Under the pieces are notes generated by a model. It saw only the letters and a list, made by a program, of their open reading frames with translations, did not search any database and had not been told where the DNA came from. Made by a program: the position numbers and the translations under genes. Shown here piece after piece: positions 35,940-44,295 of a DNA stretch of 48,055 nt. The stretch is from NCBI GenBank assembly GCA_021405325.1, contig QWII01000083.1:1-48055 (forward strand), read 5' to 3'. The stretch is from Caldilinea sp. CFX5. GTDB lineage: Bacteria; Chloroflexota; Anaerolineae; Caldilineales; Caldilineaceae. The first letter of the stretch is position 1. Each line of letters begins with the position of its first letter.

Positions 35940-37082
35940 ATGTTTCATCAACGTTTGAATGAATTACGGTTGGTCATCCAGCTAAAGCCACAGGCACCCT
36001 TATTGATCAAAGCCGGTGATGATCCTGGCGCCTGGTCAGCCTATGACGCAGACAAAACCGCGGCAGAAGAGTGGGCGAAGCCGTTTGGTGTCGTCGTGAC
36101 AGAGTTACAACAGGCGCTGCGTGGGCGCGCAGATAGCGAACGGGCCGTGCGCGCAGCCCACAAAGCGCAACTGGTTGCCGCGACCGGCGATCAACGCAAA
36201 GGTCGCGAAAAACTGGAGTTGGATATGCGCTTTGTACGCACGCGGCGCAATGGTCGGGATGAACCTTATTTGCCTGGGGCCAGCCTGAAAGGGGTGCTGC
36301 GCAGCCGTGCCGAACAGTTGGTGCGCACGTTTCTCCCGGCGCAGAGGGTTTGTGACATTTTTGCTGAACCGATAACCGATAGTGCAGTTCGGTCGTGTAC
36401 AAAAACGATAGAAGGGGTGGCAGCCGGGTTGCGCTATGCCCAAGCGTGCCGAATCTGCCAGCTTTTCGGCTGTGGCGGGTTGGCCGGCCGCGTGCAAGTC
36501 AGTGATGCTTATTTAGCGCCCAATACCACTTTTAGTTTTGGTCAGCGCAGCGGGGTAGGCATTAACCGCCAACGCGGGGCGGCGCAAGCCAAGGCGCTCT
36601 TTTTCTATGAAGTGTTAGAGCAGGGGCTTTTTCAGACAACAATAACGCTGGAAAATTTTGAACTCTGGCAGGTAGGGTTACTCGCCCATCCATTCCATGA
36701 ACTTTGGACAGGACAACTGCCCGTGGGCTATGGCGCCCAGCGCGGTTTAGGGCGGCTGACGGGCAGTGTACAACAGGCAACGCTAACCTATTTTGGGCTA
36801 AACCGCGCTGCAGGGAGCGATGGTTGTGTGTTACACGGTGTTGGCGCACTAAACCGCGACGTGGCGCTGCGGGAACGCTATCAGTGGGTGGCGGAACCCG
36901 CAGCTGAAACCATCTTACCCGATGTTACAAAGCGTGTTGAAGGATTGCGCTGTGCATGGACCTTAGGCGCAACCGCCCAAGAAAGACTCTGGCAAGCGGG
37001 GGCGCAGGCTTTGGGCGAACTGATGCTCCACCCGGCGCACGACCGGCAAGCGACAGCAACGAAGCAGGAGGGAATGCCATGA
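35940..37082 (+). CDS. Type III-D RAMP protein with insertion, paralog of protein A
   Basis: A 380-residue RAMP subunit. A strand KPQAPLLIKAGDDPG is followed by a 60-residue insertion (about 35-95, charged and helical) before the motif PYLPGASLKGVLRSRAEQLVRTF. Cysteines in RVCDIFAEP, RSCTK and ACRICQLFGCGG resemble those in the gene at 28735, and TTITLENFELWQVGLLAHP matches its TSITLENFEFWQLGLLAL. The Gly-rich loop is GYGAQRGLGRLTG. It probably is a Cas7-type backbone subunit. The ribosome site is weak (AAGGT); the stop overlaps the next gene by ATGA. Confidence 0.82.
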   Translation: MFHQRLNELRLVIQLKPQAPLLIKAGDDPGAWSAYDADKTAAEEWAKPFGVVVTELQQALRGRADSERAVRAAHKAQLVAATGDQRKGREKLELDMRFVRTRRNGRDEPYLPGASLKGVLRSRAEQLVRTFLPAQRVCDIFAEPITDSAVRSCTKTIEGVAAGLRYAQACRICQLFGCGGLAGRVQVSDAYLAPNTTFSFGQRSGVGINRQRGAAQAKALFFYEVLEQGLFQTTITLENFELWQVGLLAHPFHELWTGQLPVGYGAQRGLGRLTGSVQQATLTYFGLNRAAGSDGCVLHGVGALNRDVALRERYQWVAEPAAETILPDVTKRVEGLRCAWTLGATAQERLWQAGAQALGELMLHPAHDRQATATKQEGMP

Positions 37083-37573
37083 TCGTCGGTCATACTTTGC
37101 TGGCGGATTATACGGCGCTGTGGGCGTTGGTTGATGAATGCCAAGCGCTCTTGGGAACGCCGCAAACGTTGCTGGCCATGGGCGAAGAGGCAACCGACAG
37201 TCACCTGGCTGATTGGGCCGGCTTTCCACGCAAAGCCTGGCAACGGGGGCGGGTCTTTGGCCCATGGGGTGAGGTGCAATGGCGCAGCTATAACCGACAG
37301 CTACGGGCAGTGATCCTGGTCGATCGGATCGCGGTGAATGGCAAGGCAATCACCGCGGTAGATGGCGAACAAGGCGAAGCGATCCGCACGAAACTCCAGG
37401 CGCTGAAGATCGACACAATGGTACATGCCGCCGACCAAGTGGTAGACGAGCAGTTATTGTTATGGCGCGGCGCATATGCCACGGCCCGGATCCGCCGTTA
37501 TATCGATGCACAAGGCATCGACAGCTTTGTACGGTATTGTACAGCCACGCCTATGCCAACAGAAAGCAAATAG
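37079..37573 (+). CDS. Csx19-like protein (TIGR03984 type)
   Basis: A 164-residue protein without RAMP signature. The segment GRVFGPWGEVQWRSYNRQLRAVILVD (about residues 57-82, quoted in part) recalls the TIGR03984/Csx19 proteins that accompany type III-D effectors. Its start at 37079 overlaps the previous stop and follows AGGAGGG. Position directly after the RAMP genes fits Csx19, which is a structural component of some III-D complexes. I rate the family name as probable rather than certain. Confidence 0.6.
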   Translation: MIVGHTLLADYTALWALVDECQALLGTPQTLLAMGEEATDSHLADWAGFPRKAWQRGRVFGPWGEVQWRSYNRQLRAVILVDRIAVNGKAITAVDGEQGEAIRTKLQALKIDTMVHAADQVVDEQLLLWRGAYATARIRRYIDAQGIDSFVRYCTATPMPTESK

Positions 37574-37627
37574 CAAAAAGGGGAGCATCCCCGAAAAGTG
37601 GCGTGTTCACAAGAAAGAGCAGAGAGA

Positions 37628-38635
37628 ATGGGACGTAAGCTTCTGGTAACGGTCGGCGTTTCGCTGCTGCGGGAAGAGATTGCCGAAAAAGAGGGAGCCA
37701 AGGTTGGTTTTGAAAACCTGGCGGAGAGCGGCACGCTCAACACCTTAGATAAAGTGCAGAAACAGCTTAGGCAAGAGGATAAGCGCAAGCAACAAAGCGC
37801 AACTTACCCCTTTAATCTGGATGAACGGCAATGGGTGCGGGCGCGCAGCAAACTGGCGCAAGCCGTTGCAGCGCTTTGGCAGGGAACAGCAAACGAGAAA
37901 AGGAAGCGGTTGCTTTCCGGCGCAGAACTCGCCAGCCTGAAGGCATTACATAATAACGGTCAATCGAAATACGCGCTGCAAGCCACTGACCAAATTATTT
38001 TGCTGGCGTCGGACACGCCATCGGGGGCGTTCTGCGCCGCGCTGCTGAAAGAGGTGTTAGAGCAAGCAATGATTGGGCTGCCCAAGGTGGCAAGCGTACA
38101 GGTGAAATCCATTCCGGGTCTGCGCCCAGACAGTGTGGAGACCTTTGTTGCACAAGGGTTGCCCAACGCCGCCCGTCTACTCAATCAATATGCCGACAAT
38201 GCCTTGTTGATTGGCAGCGGCGGCTACAAAGGGCTGCTACCCTATCTAGGGCCAGTGGCGATGCACTTGCGCATCCCGCTCTTTTATCTTTATGAAGAGT
38301 CCGAAGAGTTATTGGAACTGCGCCCTTTGCCGGTCCAATTTGACTTGGCTCTTATCCAGCATTACGCGGAAACATTTAATTTGATTCAACCGGGCCAAAG
38401 TATACGCACGACTGCATTCTGGCAAAGTCTGCAACTTGAGGCGGGTGTAGATTTTAACCAAGCGCAACACCAAATCAGAGATGGCGGGCTGCTGCAAGAA
38501 GAAGAAACAGACACACCAGGGCAAACGGTAATCAAGCTTTCGGCGACCGGGGTGTTATCTTATCTGTTGGCCTATAAAGAGGCCCTAGCCAGTGGCTATG
38601 TAACACCCACAGCGCTTGTCAGCGACGGCGCGTAG
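37628..38635 (+). CDS. CARF-domain protein, APE2256/Csx1-like; possible ring nuclease
   Basis: A 335-residue protein with a Rossmann-type CARF domain. The first strand is KLLVTVGVSLL (4-14), then ILLASDTPSG (124-133) and the ligand-loop motif LLIGSGGYKGLLPYLG (193-208) followed by IPLFYLYEESEELLELRPLP. This pattern is that of the Cas_APE2256 (TIGR02619) group, whose archaeal members include cyclic-tetra-adenylate ring nucleases. The C-terminal ~85 residues look winged-helix-like; no HEPN RxxxxH motif is seen. It may therefore sense and degrade cyclic oligoadenylate, or act through the neighbouring membrane protein. The start is uncertain (ATG 37628 or GTG 37598). Confidence 0.75.
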   Translation: MGRKLLVTVGVSLLREEIAEKEGAKVGFENLAESGTLNTLDKVQKQLRQEDKRKQQSATYPFNLDERQWVRARSKLAQAVAALWQGTANEKRKRLLSGAELASLKALHNNGQSKYALQATDQIILLASDTPSGAFCAALLKEVLEQAMIGLPKVASVQVKSIPGLRPDSVETFVAQGLPNAARLLNQYADNALLIGSGGYKGLLPYLGPVAMHLRIPLFYLYEESEELLELRPLPVQFDLALIQHYAETFNLIQPGQSIRTTAFWQSLQLEAGVDFNQAQHQIRDGGLLQEEETDTPGQTVIKLSATGVLSYLLAYKEALASGYVTPTALVSDGA

Positions 38636-38656
38636 CCCTAGAGTTGGTTGATTGCT

Positions 38657-40285
38657 ATGCAAGCTCGGCTTACGACAGCAGGTTTATGGCTCCTCCATGA
38701 TGACGCCTTGATTCCGGCCGGCCTGATCCGGATCACCGGTGATGGCGTTTGGGAATTGAGCCAACAAAGTGATCCGGACTTTTTTGATGCCGCTAGCCCC
38801 CTGCGGCTGGGCGCTTTGTTCGCCCAGCCTTTGGCGGCCGCCAATCCGTTTAAGATCCCTCTAGCCGCGGCAATGGAGTTCTTACAGCTTGATGATAACC
38901 AGATGCGAGTTGTGGAGCAGTTGTTGCCCTGGTTTCCCCTCCTGCTCGCCGGGCAGTATGCGCAACAAACGGAATGGCGGGCGCGCCTGGCCCTCCTCTT
39001 TGCGCGCCTAGCCGCCCATTTTGACAATGCGGGTCTCCTGGCAACAGAGGCGCTGCTTGAGCAACAGGCGTATGAAGCGTTGGCCGAACTCTATGAACAT
39101 GAACCGGCAAGGCCAACGCAAGGCCGTTATCGCGTTTTGGAACAGGCTTTCAAACAAGCCTTTCGCGCCTGGCAACCGCGTATTACCAACCCTGGCGACA
39201 GTTGGCTCTTTGCACATCTGGTGTTGAAGGTCAACGCCGAGCAGCCCGACCATGTAGCGGTGAGTGTTGCGGCCAAGGCAGTCAATGATGCCGAAATTGC
39301 CCGGCGCCGCGAGGCTGCGCTGTTGACCTTGGTAACACGACCGGTGAAAGTTGACTACACCCAACGAATGCAGTTGCGCCGCTTCTTTCGTGAAACGCAA
39401 CAGGGGCAGGAAGCGGTGCGCACCTTAATCGAACGCTGGTTCTTGCCACGCTATGACTTACAAGGCGCCGAACAACTGAAAGCAGCGCTCGCTTCACTTG
39501 AGACAGAAGACAAGCATGGTTACCTGCCTGCACATAGAATTGGCTGGGCTTGTTGGTTGCATTGGTCAGAGCGCTTTGTTCTCAGTATAATGGTTGTTTA
39601 CTTGTTGCTAACACCTGTCCTTTGGCCTTATCTACAACAAGGCGCGGGGGCAACCGTGGTGCAGATCTTGATGTACACCCTTTACTGTGTTGGCGGGTTG
39701 CCGCCCTTGCTCTTCTGGTTTTGCAGCACACGCCCGGATCTTTCGTTGCCACGCTTGATGGCGGGTATTGTCGTTGCCGTCATCGGGACAATCCTTCAAC
39801 AGCGTTGGGATGCGGTGCTGCGGTTTGTCTATCTGGATGGGCAACCGACGGGCCGGTTTCTCATCATGCTCGCGATCTGCTTGGTCTTTCTATTGGCGGC
39901 CGGGCGGGTCATGGTGCAGAAGGTCAGCCAGGCCACCGGCTATGGGGCGGAAGCGCGCCGGCGACAGGGCTGGCAGACGCTTTTTGCAAACGTGGCCGTG
40001 CAGCCGGTTGTTCGCCAGCGGACGTTGGCCGTTATGCGCCGCGGGTTGCAGATTGCCTTCCTGTTTAGCCTGTTGCTTGTCGATATGTTGGGTTCCACTT
40101 ATTTGACGGATGTGAGTAAGGGAGCCGGTGCTACATTGCCTGGTTGCCCATTGCAGAGCATCCCTGGCGTCTTTGGCGCCACCTATCCAATCCTGGTCTT
40201 CTTTTTAACCACATTGATCTTGTTCGCCGGCGTTTTCACCCAATTCATTGGGGATGATAAGGCGTTGACCGAGGCGGTGGCATGA
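38657..40285 (+). CDS. CRISPR-associated membrane protein, unrecognised family
   Basis: A 542-residue protein with a soluble N-terminal half (1-300), largely helical and rich in A/L/E, and six predicted membrane segments at about 307-326, 333-355, 366-382, 401-420, 463-482 and 509-531. The loop 421-462 is basic (EARRRQ, RQRTLAVMRR), which suggests it faces the cytoplasm. No nuclease, protease or CARF motif is seen. It lies between the CARF gene and cas6; its stop overlaps the cas6 start (ATGA), so it is a real member of the operon. A membrane effector of the type III response is the most attractive reading, but function is unknown. Confidence 0.8.
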   Translation: MQARLTTAGLWLLHDDALIPAGLIRITGDGVWELSQQSDPDFFDAASPLRLGALFAQPLAAANPFKIPLAAAMEFLQLDDNQMRVVEQLLPWFPLLLAGQYAQQTEWRARLALLFARLAAHFDNAGLLATEALLEQQAYEALAELYEHEPARPTQGRYRVLEQAFKQAFRAWQPRITNPGDSWLFAHLVLKVNAEQPDHVAVSVAAKAVNDAEIARRREAALLTLVTRPVKVDYTQRMQLRRFFRETQQGQEAVRTLIERWFLPRYDLQGAEQLKAALASLETEDKHGYLPAHRIGWACWLHWSERFVLSIMVVYLLLTPVLWPYLQQGAGATVVQILMYTLYCVGGLPPLLFWFCSTRPDLSLPRLMAGIVVAVIGTILQQRWDAVLRFVYLDGQPTGRFLIMLAICLVFLLAAGRVMVQKVSQATGYGAEARRRQGWQTLFANVAVQPVVRQRTLAVMRRGLQIAFLFSLLLVDMLGSTYLTDVSKGAGATLPGCPLQSIPGVFGATYPILVFFLTTLILFAGVFTQFIGDDKALTEAVA

Positions 40286-41256
40286 GTACAACCATCGAAT
40301 TACCCGGCGGGTTGCCGTTAGCGCGGTATCGCATCACCTTTGTCCCTCACAAACCGTTACAATTACCCAAACAACCGGAGATCAGCTTGCGCGGCGGTTT
40401 GGGGCTGGCCTTAAAACAAGGGGCCTGTATTCGCCCGACCGGCGATCTATGTACGGCCTGTACCGCGCCGGAGATTTGCCCTTATGCTTATCTGTTTGAA
40501 GGGCGGACGCCGCCGGACGCGGAAGTGTTAAGCGCATCGAACACGGTTCCGCAGCCATATGTCTTTGCGGCAGCCCATGAGCAAACCACCATTGCCCCCG
40601 GCGAAGCCTGGCCGTTTACCTTGACCTTGATCGGCCATGCCATCCGCTACCTCCCCTACCTGATCGCAGCTTTGCGCGTGTTGGCAACCCAGGGCTTAGG
40701 CGAACAACGGGTGCATTGCACGTTGGCATCGGTCGATTGGTTGACGCCAGATGGTCTAGAACAGGTATTATACAAGGCGCAGGGTAGCCATCGTCTGCGC
40801 ACACAACCGGCGCCGTTGTCGGTGCAAGTTTGGGCAGGGATGGGGGTGGCGACAGAGCAACTGACGCTTCATTTGCAAACGCCTACGCGCTTGAAATATG
40901 CCGATGCGTTCATCGCCCAGGCCCCGCCCTTTCATGTGCTAGTCCGCACCCTCCTGCGTCGCGTCTCTGCGTTGAGCTATTTTCATGGCGGCCGACGCTG
41001 GGAGACCGATTACCGCGGCTGGATCGCCCGCGCCGAAACGGTGACCACCACTGCCGCCGCCGTCCAATGGCAAGATTGGAGCCGCTACTCCACCCGCACC
41101 CAGCGGCGGATGCCTTTGGGCGGGCTGGTGGGCACAGTCACCTACCAGGGCGACCTGACCCCCTTCCTCCCCCTCCTGCGCCTGGGCGAGTTGATCCATG
41201 TGGGCAAAAACGCGGTCTTTGGCAACGGCCGGTTTGTGATAGGGAGTAGGGAGTAG
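40282..41256 (+). CDS. cas6: Cas6 pre-crRNA endoribonuclease
   Basis: A 324-residue Cas6 of the longer type (C-terminal Cas6 domain family). An N-terminal Cys-rich part CTACTAPEICPYAYLFEG follows the first strand, then LTLIGHAIRYLPYLIAALRVL, GLGEQRVHCTLASVDWL, and the C-terminal RAMP half with PTRLKYADAF, FHVLVRTLLRRVSALSYFHGG, RYSTRTQRRMPLGGLVG and the Gly-rich end HVGKNAVFGNGRFVIG. It should cut the repeats of the adjacent array to give crRNAs. The start overlaps the membrane protein stop. It is the last gene of the operon. Confidence 0.9.
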   Translation: MSTTIELPGGLPLARYRITFVPHKPLQLPKQPEISLRGGLGLALKQGACIRPTGDLCTACTAPEICPYAYLFEGRTPPDAEVLSASNTVPQPYVFAAAHEQTTIAPGEAWPFTLTLIGHAIRYLPYLIAALRVLATQGLGEQRVHCTLASVDWLTPDGLEQVLYKAQGSHRLRTQPAPLSVQVWAGMGVATEQLTLHLQTPTRLKYADAFIAQAPPFHVLVRTLLRRVSALSYFHGGRRWETDYRGWIARAETVTTTAAAVQWQDWSRYSTRTQRRMPLGGLVGTVTYQGDLTPFLPLLRLGELIHVGKNAVFGNGRFVIGSRE

Positions 41257-41272
41257 GGAGCAAGGGAAGTCA

Positions 41273-41333
41273 TCTTGTCACCCTGTCACCCTGTCATCTT
41301 GTCACCTTGTCATCCTGTCACCCTGTCACCACT
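41273..41333. repeat. Tandem 10-bp repeats between cas6 and the WYL gene
   Basis: About six copies of a 10-bp unit (tgtcaccctg, tgtcatcttg and variants) run to the 3' end of the convergent WYL gene; its last codons and stop (41318-41320) lie within the repeat. A similar unit in the opposite orientation occurs inside that gene at 43356-43392. Confidence 0.75.
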
Positions 41334-43903
41334 TCAGCGGCGGTGATGCGGTCTACCCGAAAGACTCGCTCGGCCTGGCGCAGGTGGCACCAGGCGATAA
41401 GATAGGCGATCTGGTTGCGCGTTTCGAGGTAGTAGGGGGTGATGCGACGGGTACTCTCATCGTTGCGCCCGCCGCCGCTGTAGCGGATCGTCAGATCGGT
41501 CTGCTGGGCCAGGGCGGCTTTGATCAAGGGCAGCGGCTCGACCGTCTGCGGCGGGGCGACCGGGTTGGGCAAGGCATGATAGCCGCGCAGGCTCTGATCG
41601 AGTGCAGCCAAGAGTTGACGCACGGCGGCTTCGGCGGCGCTCTGTTGCGCCAGGGTCAACTGGACGCCGATGGCTTCGCGCAGCCCAGGCGGCAGGTGCA
41701 TCGGCAGCGGCACATAGGCGCTCAACCCCTGATAAAGTTGCAGGAGCAGCCAGAGGAAGCCGCTGTGGGGCAGAGAAGGCAGAGAGGGAAGAGAAGACAG
41801 CGAGTCAGAAGATAGAGAGACAGAAGACAGCGAATCAACTGCTGCGTTGGTCAGGGACGCACCACCGTCATGCCCTTCCCGCGCTTCGCTCCTTCGATCC
41901 TCGGCCCCTTTGTCCGCTATCCTTTCCTGCGCTCTCTCATACGCCGGAGGAATCTGGACGTAGAGACCGAGGGTGCGCAGGGTTTGGACAAGGGCGGCAA
42001 CCTGGGCGGGTTGGACGGCGCTGCGCGTGGGCGAAAGCGGGATGCTCAGGCGGTTGCGCACCAGAGCGCGGCTGCGCAGCCGCCCCATCAGGGGGGCGTC
42101 GGCGGTTTCCAAGACCAGCATGGGCTGGAGACGCACCTGTTGCCCGGCGGTGGCCCAGGCGCGCAGCCGCTGTTGCTGGCGCCGGCTCGGCGCACGCCCC
42201 AGGGCGTCGGCGAGGATCTGCAAAAGCTGGGCCGGGGCCAGACCGGCCGCTACAGCTTCGCCCACCCGCTCTGCCGTCAGTTGTAGCCGTTGGGCGGACG
42301 ACGCGTCGATCGGCGGTTGCCAGAGGCACAAGGGCGCCAGGCGCGCCAGATGGACAGGCGCAACGTGTGGCGGCGCCAGGATCAGATCAGGCGTCTGACC
42401 GGCCAGGGTGCAGAGGGGGCGCGCGGCAAAGGCGGGCGCGGCCCAGCCGACCAGCCCCAGCAGCCAGGCGCCCAACGGTGTCAGCCGCAGGAGGGGCGTT
42501 GCGCTGGCCAAGGACGCTGGTTGGGGGGTGCTGGTGGCGCAGTCGACCAGGCCGAGCCAGAAGAGGGGCGCGGTGCAAAGGGCGGCCACGGGGTTATCCG
42601 CCAGCGGATCGACCGGCAGTTCGGCAGAGTCGGGGTCGCGGAAATCGTCAAACAGGTCGCCCTGGTCGCTGTGCGGGTCGGCGGCGGGCAGGGGCGGCGC
42701 CAGGTCAGCGGCGGGATCGCCGGCGTCGCTGTCGGCAAAGGTTGTCGGCAGCGTGAAGACGCCGGACGAAGCGGCGGCGGGGGTTGTGACCAGGCTGGGA
42801 GCCGCCACGCCCGGCGGCGGGCCAAAGTGCTGATAACGGTCGTGCAAATGCACCTGTTCCACCAGGTCGGCCAGCGGAATATAGTGATCGGTGGGCAGGC
42901 GGCGCAGTTGCGCCAGGAGTAGCTCCTGACGATTGGGGGTGAAGCTGGGCCAAAGCGACGCCAGCGGGCCGGCCACGGCGACCACCGGCTGGCGCCAGGC
43001 CGCCCAGAGTTGCTGCCATTGGGCGCTGTGCTCGGCGGCCAGCCAACGCCACGCCAGCGGAGTGAGCGCCAAGAGACCGCCCTGAGGCGGGACGCGGTTG
43101 ACAAAGTCGGCGGCACAGGCCAGGTAGTGCAAAAAGGCCAGGTAGGGAAAGGCGCGTTCACTGCGCGGTCGATGGGCTGCCTTGCGCCCGCTGAAGGGGG
43201 CGTCCGCTTCCACCAAGCCGACGCGCTGCGCCAGGGCATGGAGCGTGTTGGGAGGCAGCCAGCCGCCGCGCAGGGTACGCACGGGTGCGGCGGCCAATGT
43301 GGCCAGCCAGAGCGCCAGGTGCCAGCAGAGATCCGGGGGCTGACCGGGACGCGCAGATGACAAGGTGACAAGGTGACTGGATGACAAGATGATGGGGTCT
43401 TGCGCAAGGAGTTGTTGGAGAGGGGGGAGCAGTTCGGCGGGGAGGGTGATCTGTTGGGGGATGCGGGGGTCGGCTTTGGGCGGATGGAGGTAGATGAGGC
43501 CACGCCACCAGAGCGCAGCGGCCGGCGTGGCCGGCGCTTGCCAGGGCGGGGGCAACGCCGGCTCTTCATCCGGTGCATGGGGTGTGCGCGGCCCGGCGGC
43601 GGCAGCGGCCGTGCGCCAGGGCCGGTAGGGCTGGAGCGCACCGTAGCGCTCTTGAAAGCCGGCCGCAGGCAGTTGGCCGCCAGCCTGGAGCAACGCCTGC
43701 AGCGCTTGCTGGACGGCGGCAGGAAAAGCAGGTATAATTGTGGTCAGCCAGGTTGGCTGTTGCAGGTGGGCCTGTAGGGCAGCGACAAGATCGGCTTTGG
43801 GCCAGCGCGTCGAAGCCGACAACCCATTGGCCGCCATAATGCCCAACAATTGGCGCCAGGGCGTCTGCCGTAAACAAGTATGCAGGTCGGGTAGCATTGG
43901 CAT
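41318..43903 (-). CDS. Large WYL-domain protein, probable regulator
   Basis: An 861-residue protein whose last ~65 residues form a WYL domain (LIKAALAQQTDLTIRYSGG, TRRITPYYLETRNQIAYLIAWCHL, RVFRVDRI). The N-terminal part (LLGIMAANGLSASTRWPKADLVAALQ) resembles that of helicase-associated WYL proteins, but no helicase motif is seen. The middle is Ala/Pro/Leu-rich with low-complexity inserts: a Ser/Leu/Pro tract (41755-41850) and the tgacaagg tandem near 43370. I start it at 43903, after AAGGAG; a longer frame from 44002 lacks such a site. WYL proteins often regulate CRISPR or DNA-damage genes by ligand binding, and its place between cas6 and the array supports that here. Confidence 0.72.
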   Translation of the reverse strand: MPMLPDLHTCLRQTPWRQLLGIMAANGLSASTRWPKADLVAALQAHLQQPTWLTTIIPAFPAAVQQALQALLQAGGQLPAAGFQERYGALQPYRPWRTAAAAAGPRTPHAPDEEPALPPPWQAPATPAAALWWRGLIYLHPPKADPRIPQQITLPAELLPPLQQLLAQDPIILSSSHLVTLSSARPGQPPDLCWHLALWLATLAAAPVRTLRGGWLPPNTLHALAQRVGLVEADAPFSGRKAAHRPRSERAFPYLAFLHYLACAADFVNRVPPQGGLLALTPLAWRWLAAEHSAQWQQLWAAWRQPVVAVAGPLASLWPSFTPNRQELLLAQLRRLPTDHYIPLADLVEQVHLHDRYQHFGPPPGVAAPSLVTTPAAASSGVFTLPTTFADSDAGDPAADLAPPLPAADPHSDQGDLFDDFRDPDSAELPVDPLADNPVAALCTAPLFWLGLVDCATSTPQPASLASATPLLRLTPLGAWLLGLVGWAAPAFAARPLCTLAGQTPDLILAPPHVAPVHLARLAPLCLWQPPIDASSAQRLQLTAERVGEAVAAGLAPAQLLQILADALGRAPSRRQQQRLRAWATAGQQVRLQPMLVLETADAPLMGRLRSRALVRNRLSIPLSPTRSAVQPAQVAALVQTLRTLGLYVQIPPAYERAQERIADKGAEDRRSEAREGHDGGASLTNAAVDSLSSVSLSSDSLSSLPSLPSLPHSGFLWLLLQLYQGLSAYVPLPMHLPPGLREAIGVQLTLAQQSAAEAAVRQLLAALDQSLRGYHALPNPVAPPQTVEPLPLIKAALAQQTDLTIRYSGGGRNDESTRRITPYYLETRNQIAYLIAWCHLRQAERVFRVDRITAAEVVTG

Positions 43904-43941
43904 GGGAAGCTCCTTGAGATGGGGGGGCGTCGTCGTGAGGT

Positions 43942-44069
43942 CGCATAGTCGCATAGTCGCGCAGTTGTAGAGACAGGTGCATCGACTACGTGTCTCCTGC
44001 AATCCGCTGATCCCTGGTTTTCGTGTCGATAAAGGGAAGCCCGCGACTACATGACTATGCGACTATGCG
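43942..44069. repeat. Inverted repeats between the WYL gene and the CRISPR array
   Basis: Arms cgcatagtcgcatagtc (43942-43958) and its exact complement (44053-44069) enclose a smaller stem gagaca/tgtctc (43970-43975 with 43991-43996). The rest of 44070-44295 has no convincing gene and is not distinctly AT-rich, so I cannot say whether it is a CRISPR leader. Confidence 0.7.
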
Positions 44070-44295
44070 GCCACGACCATCTTTTGCCTACCATTGGTTG
44101 CACGGCGGGCAGGCGAGCGCCGCCAAGTTGACCCTAGAGCAGAACAGATTGCCTACAGTTTGCCTACACTTAGTGGGTTTTGTCAAATTTGCCTTTGTTC
44201 CATGTCGTCAAAGGGGGAAGAAAGCTGTGAAGAGAAGCGCCGTTCTAATACGATCTTCCAGTGTACGGAGGGTCATCGATGGTAGGCAAAGTGCC

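Noticed and set aside
41602..42756. 384-codon plus-strand frame opposite the WYL gene
   Set aside because: Arg/Gly/Ala-rich composition typical of antisense frames; the WYL motif confirms the minus strand.
44070..44295. CRISPR leader on the left of the array
   Set aside because: Not clearly AT-rich, no convincing promoter pointing into the array, and the mutated and truncated repeats lie at this end, which rather suggests the trailer.
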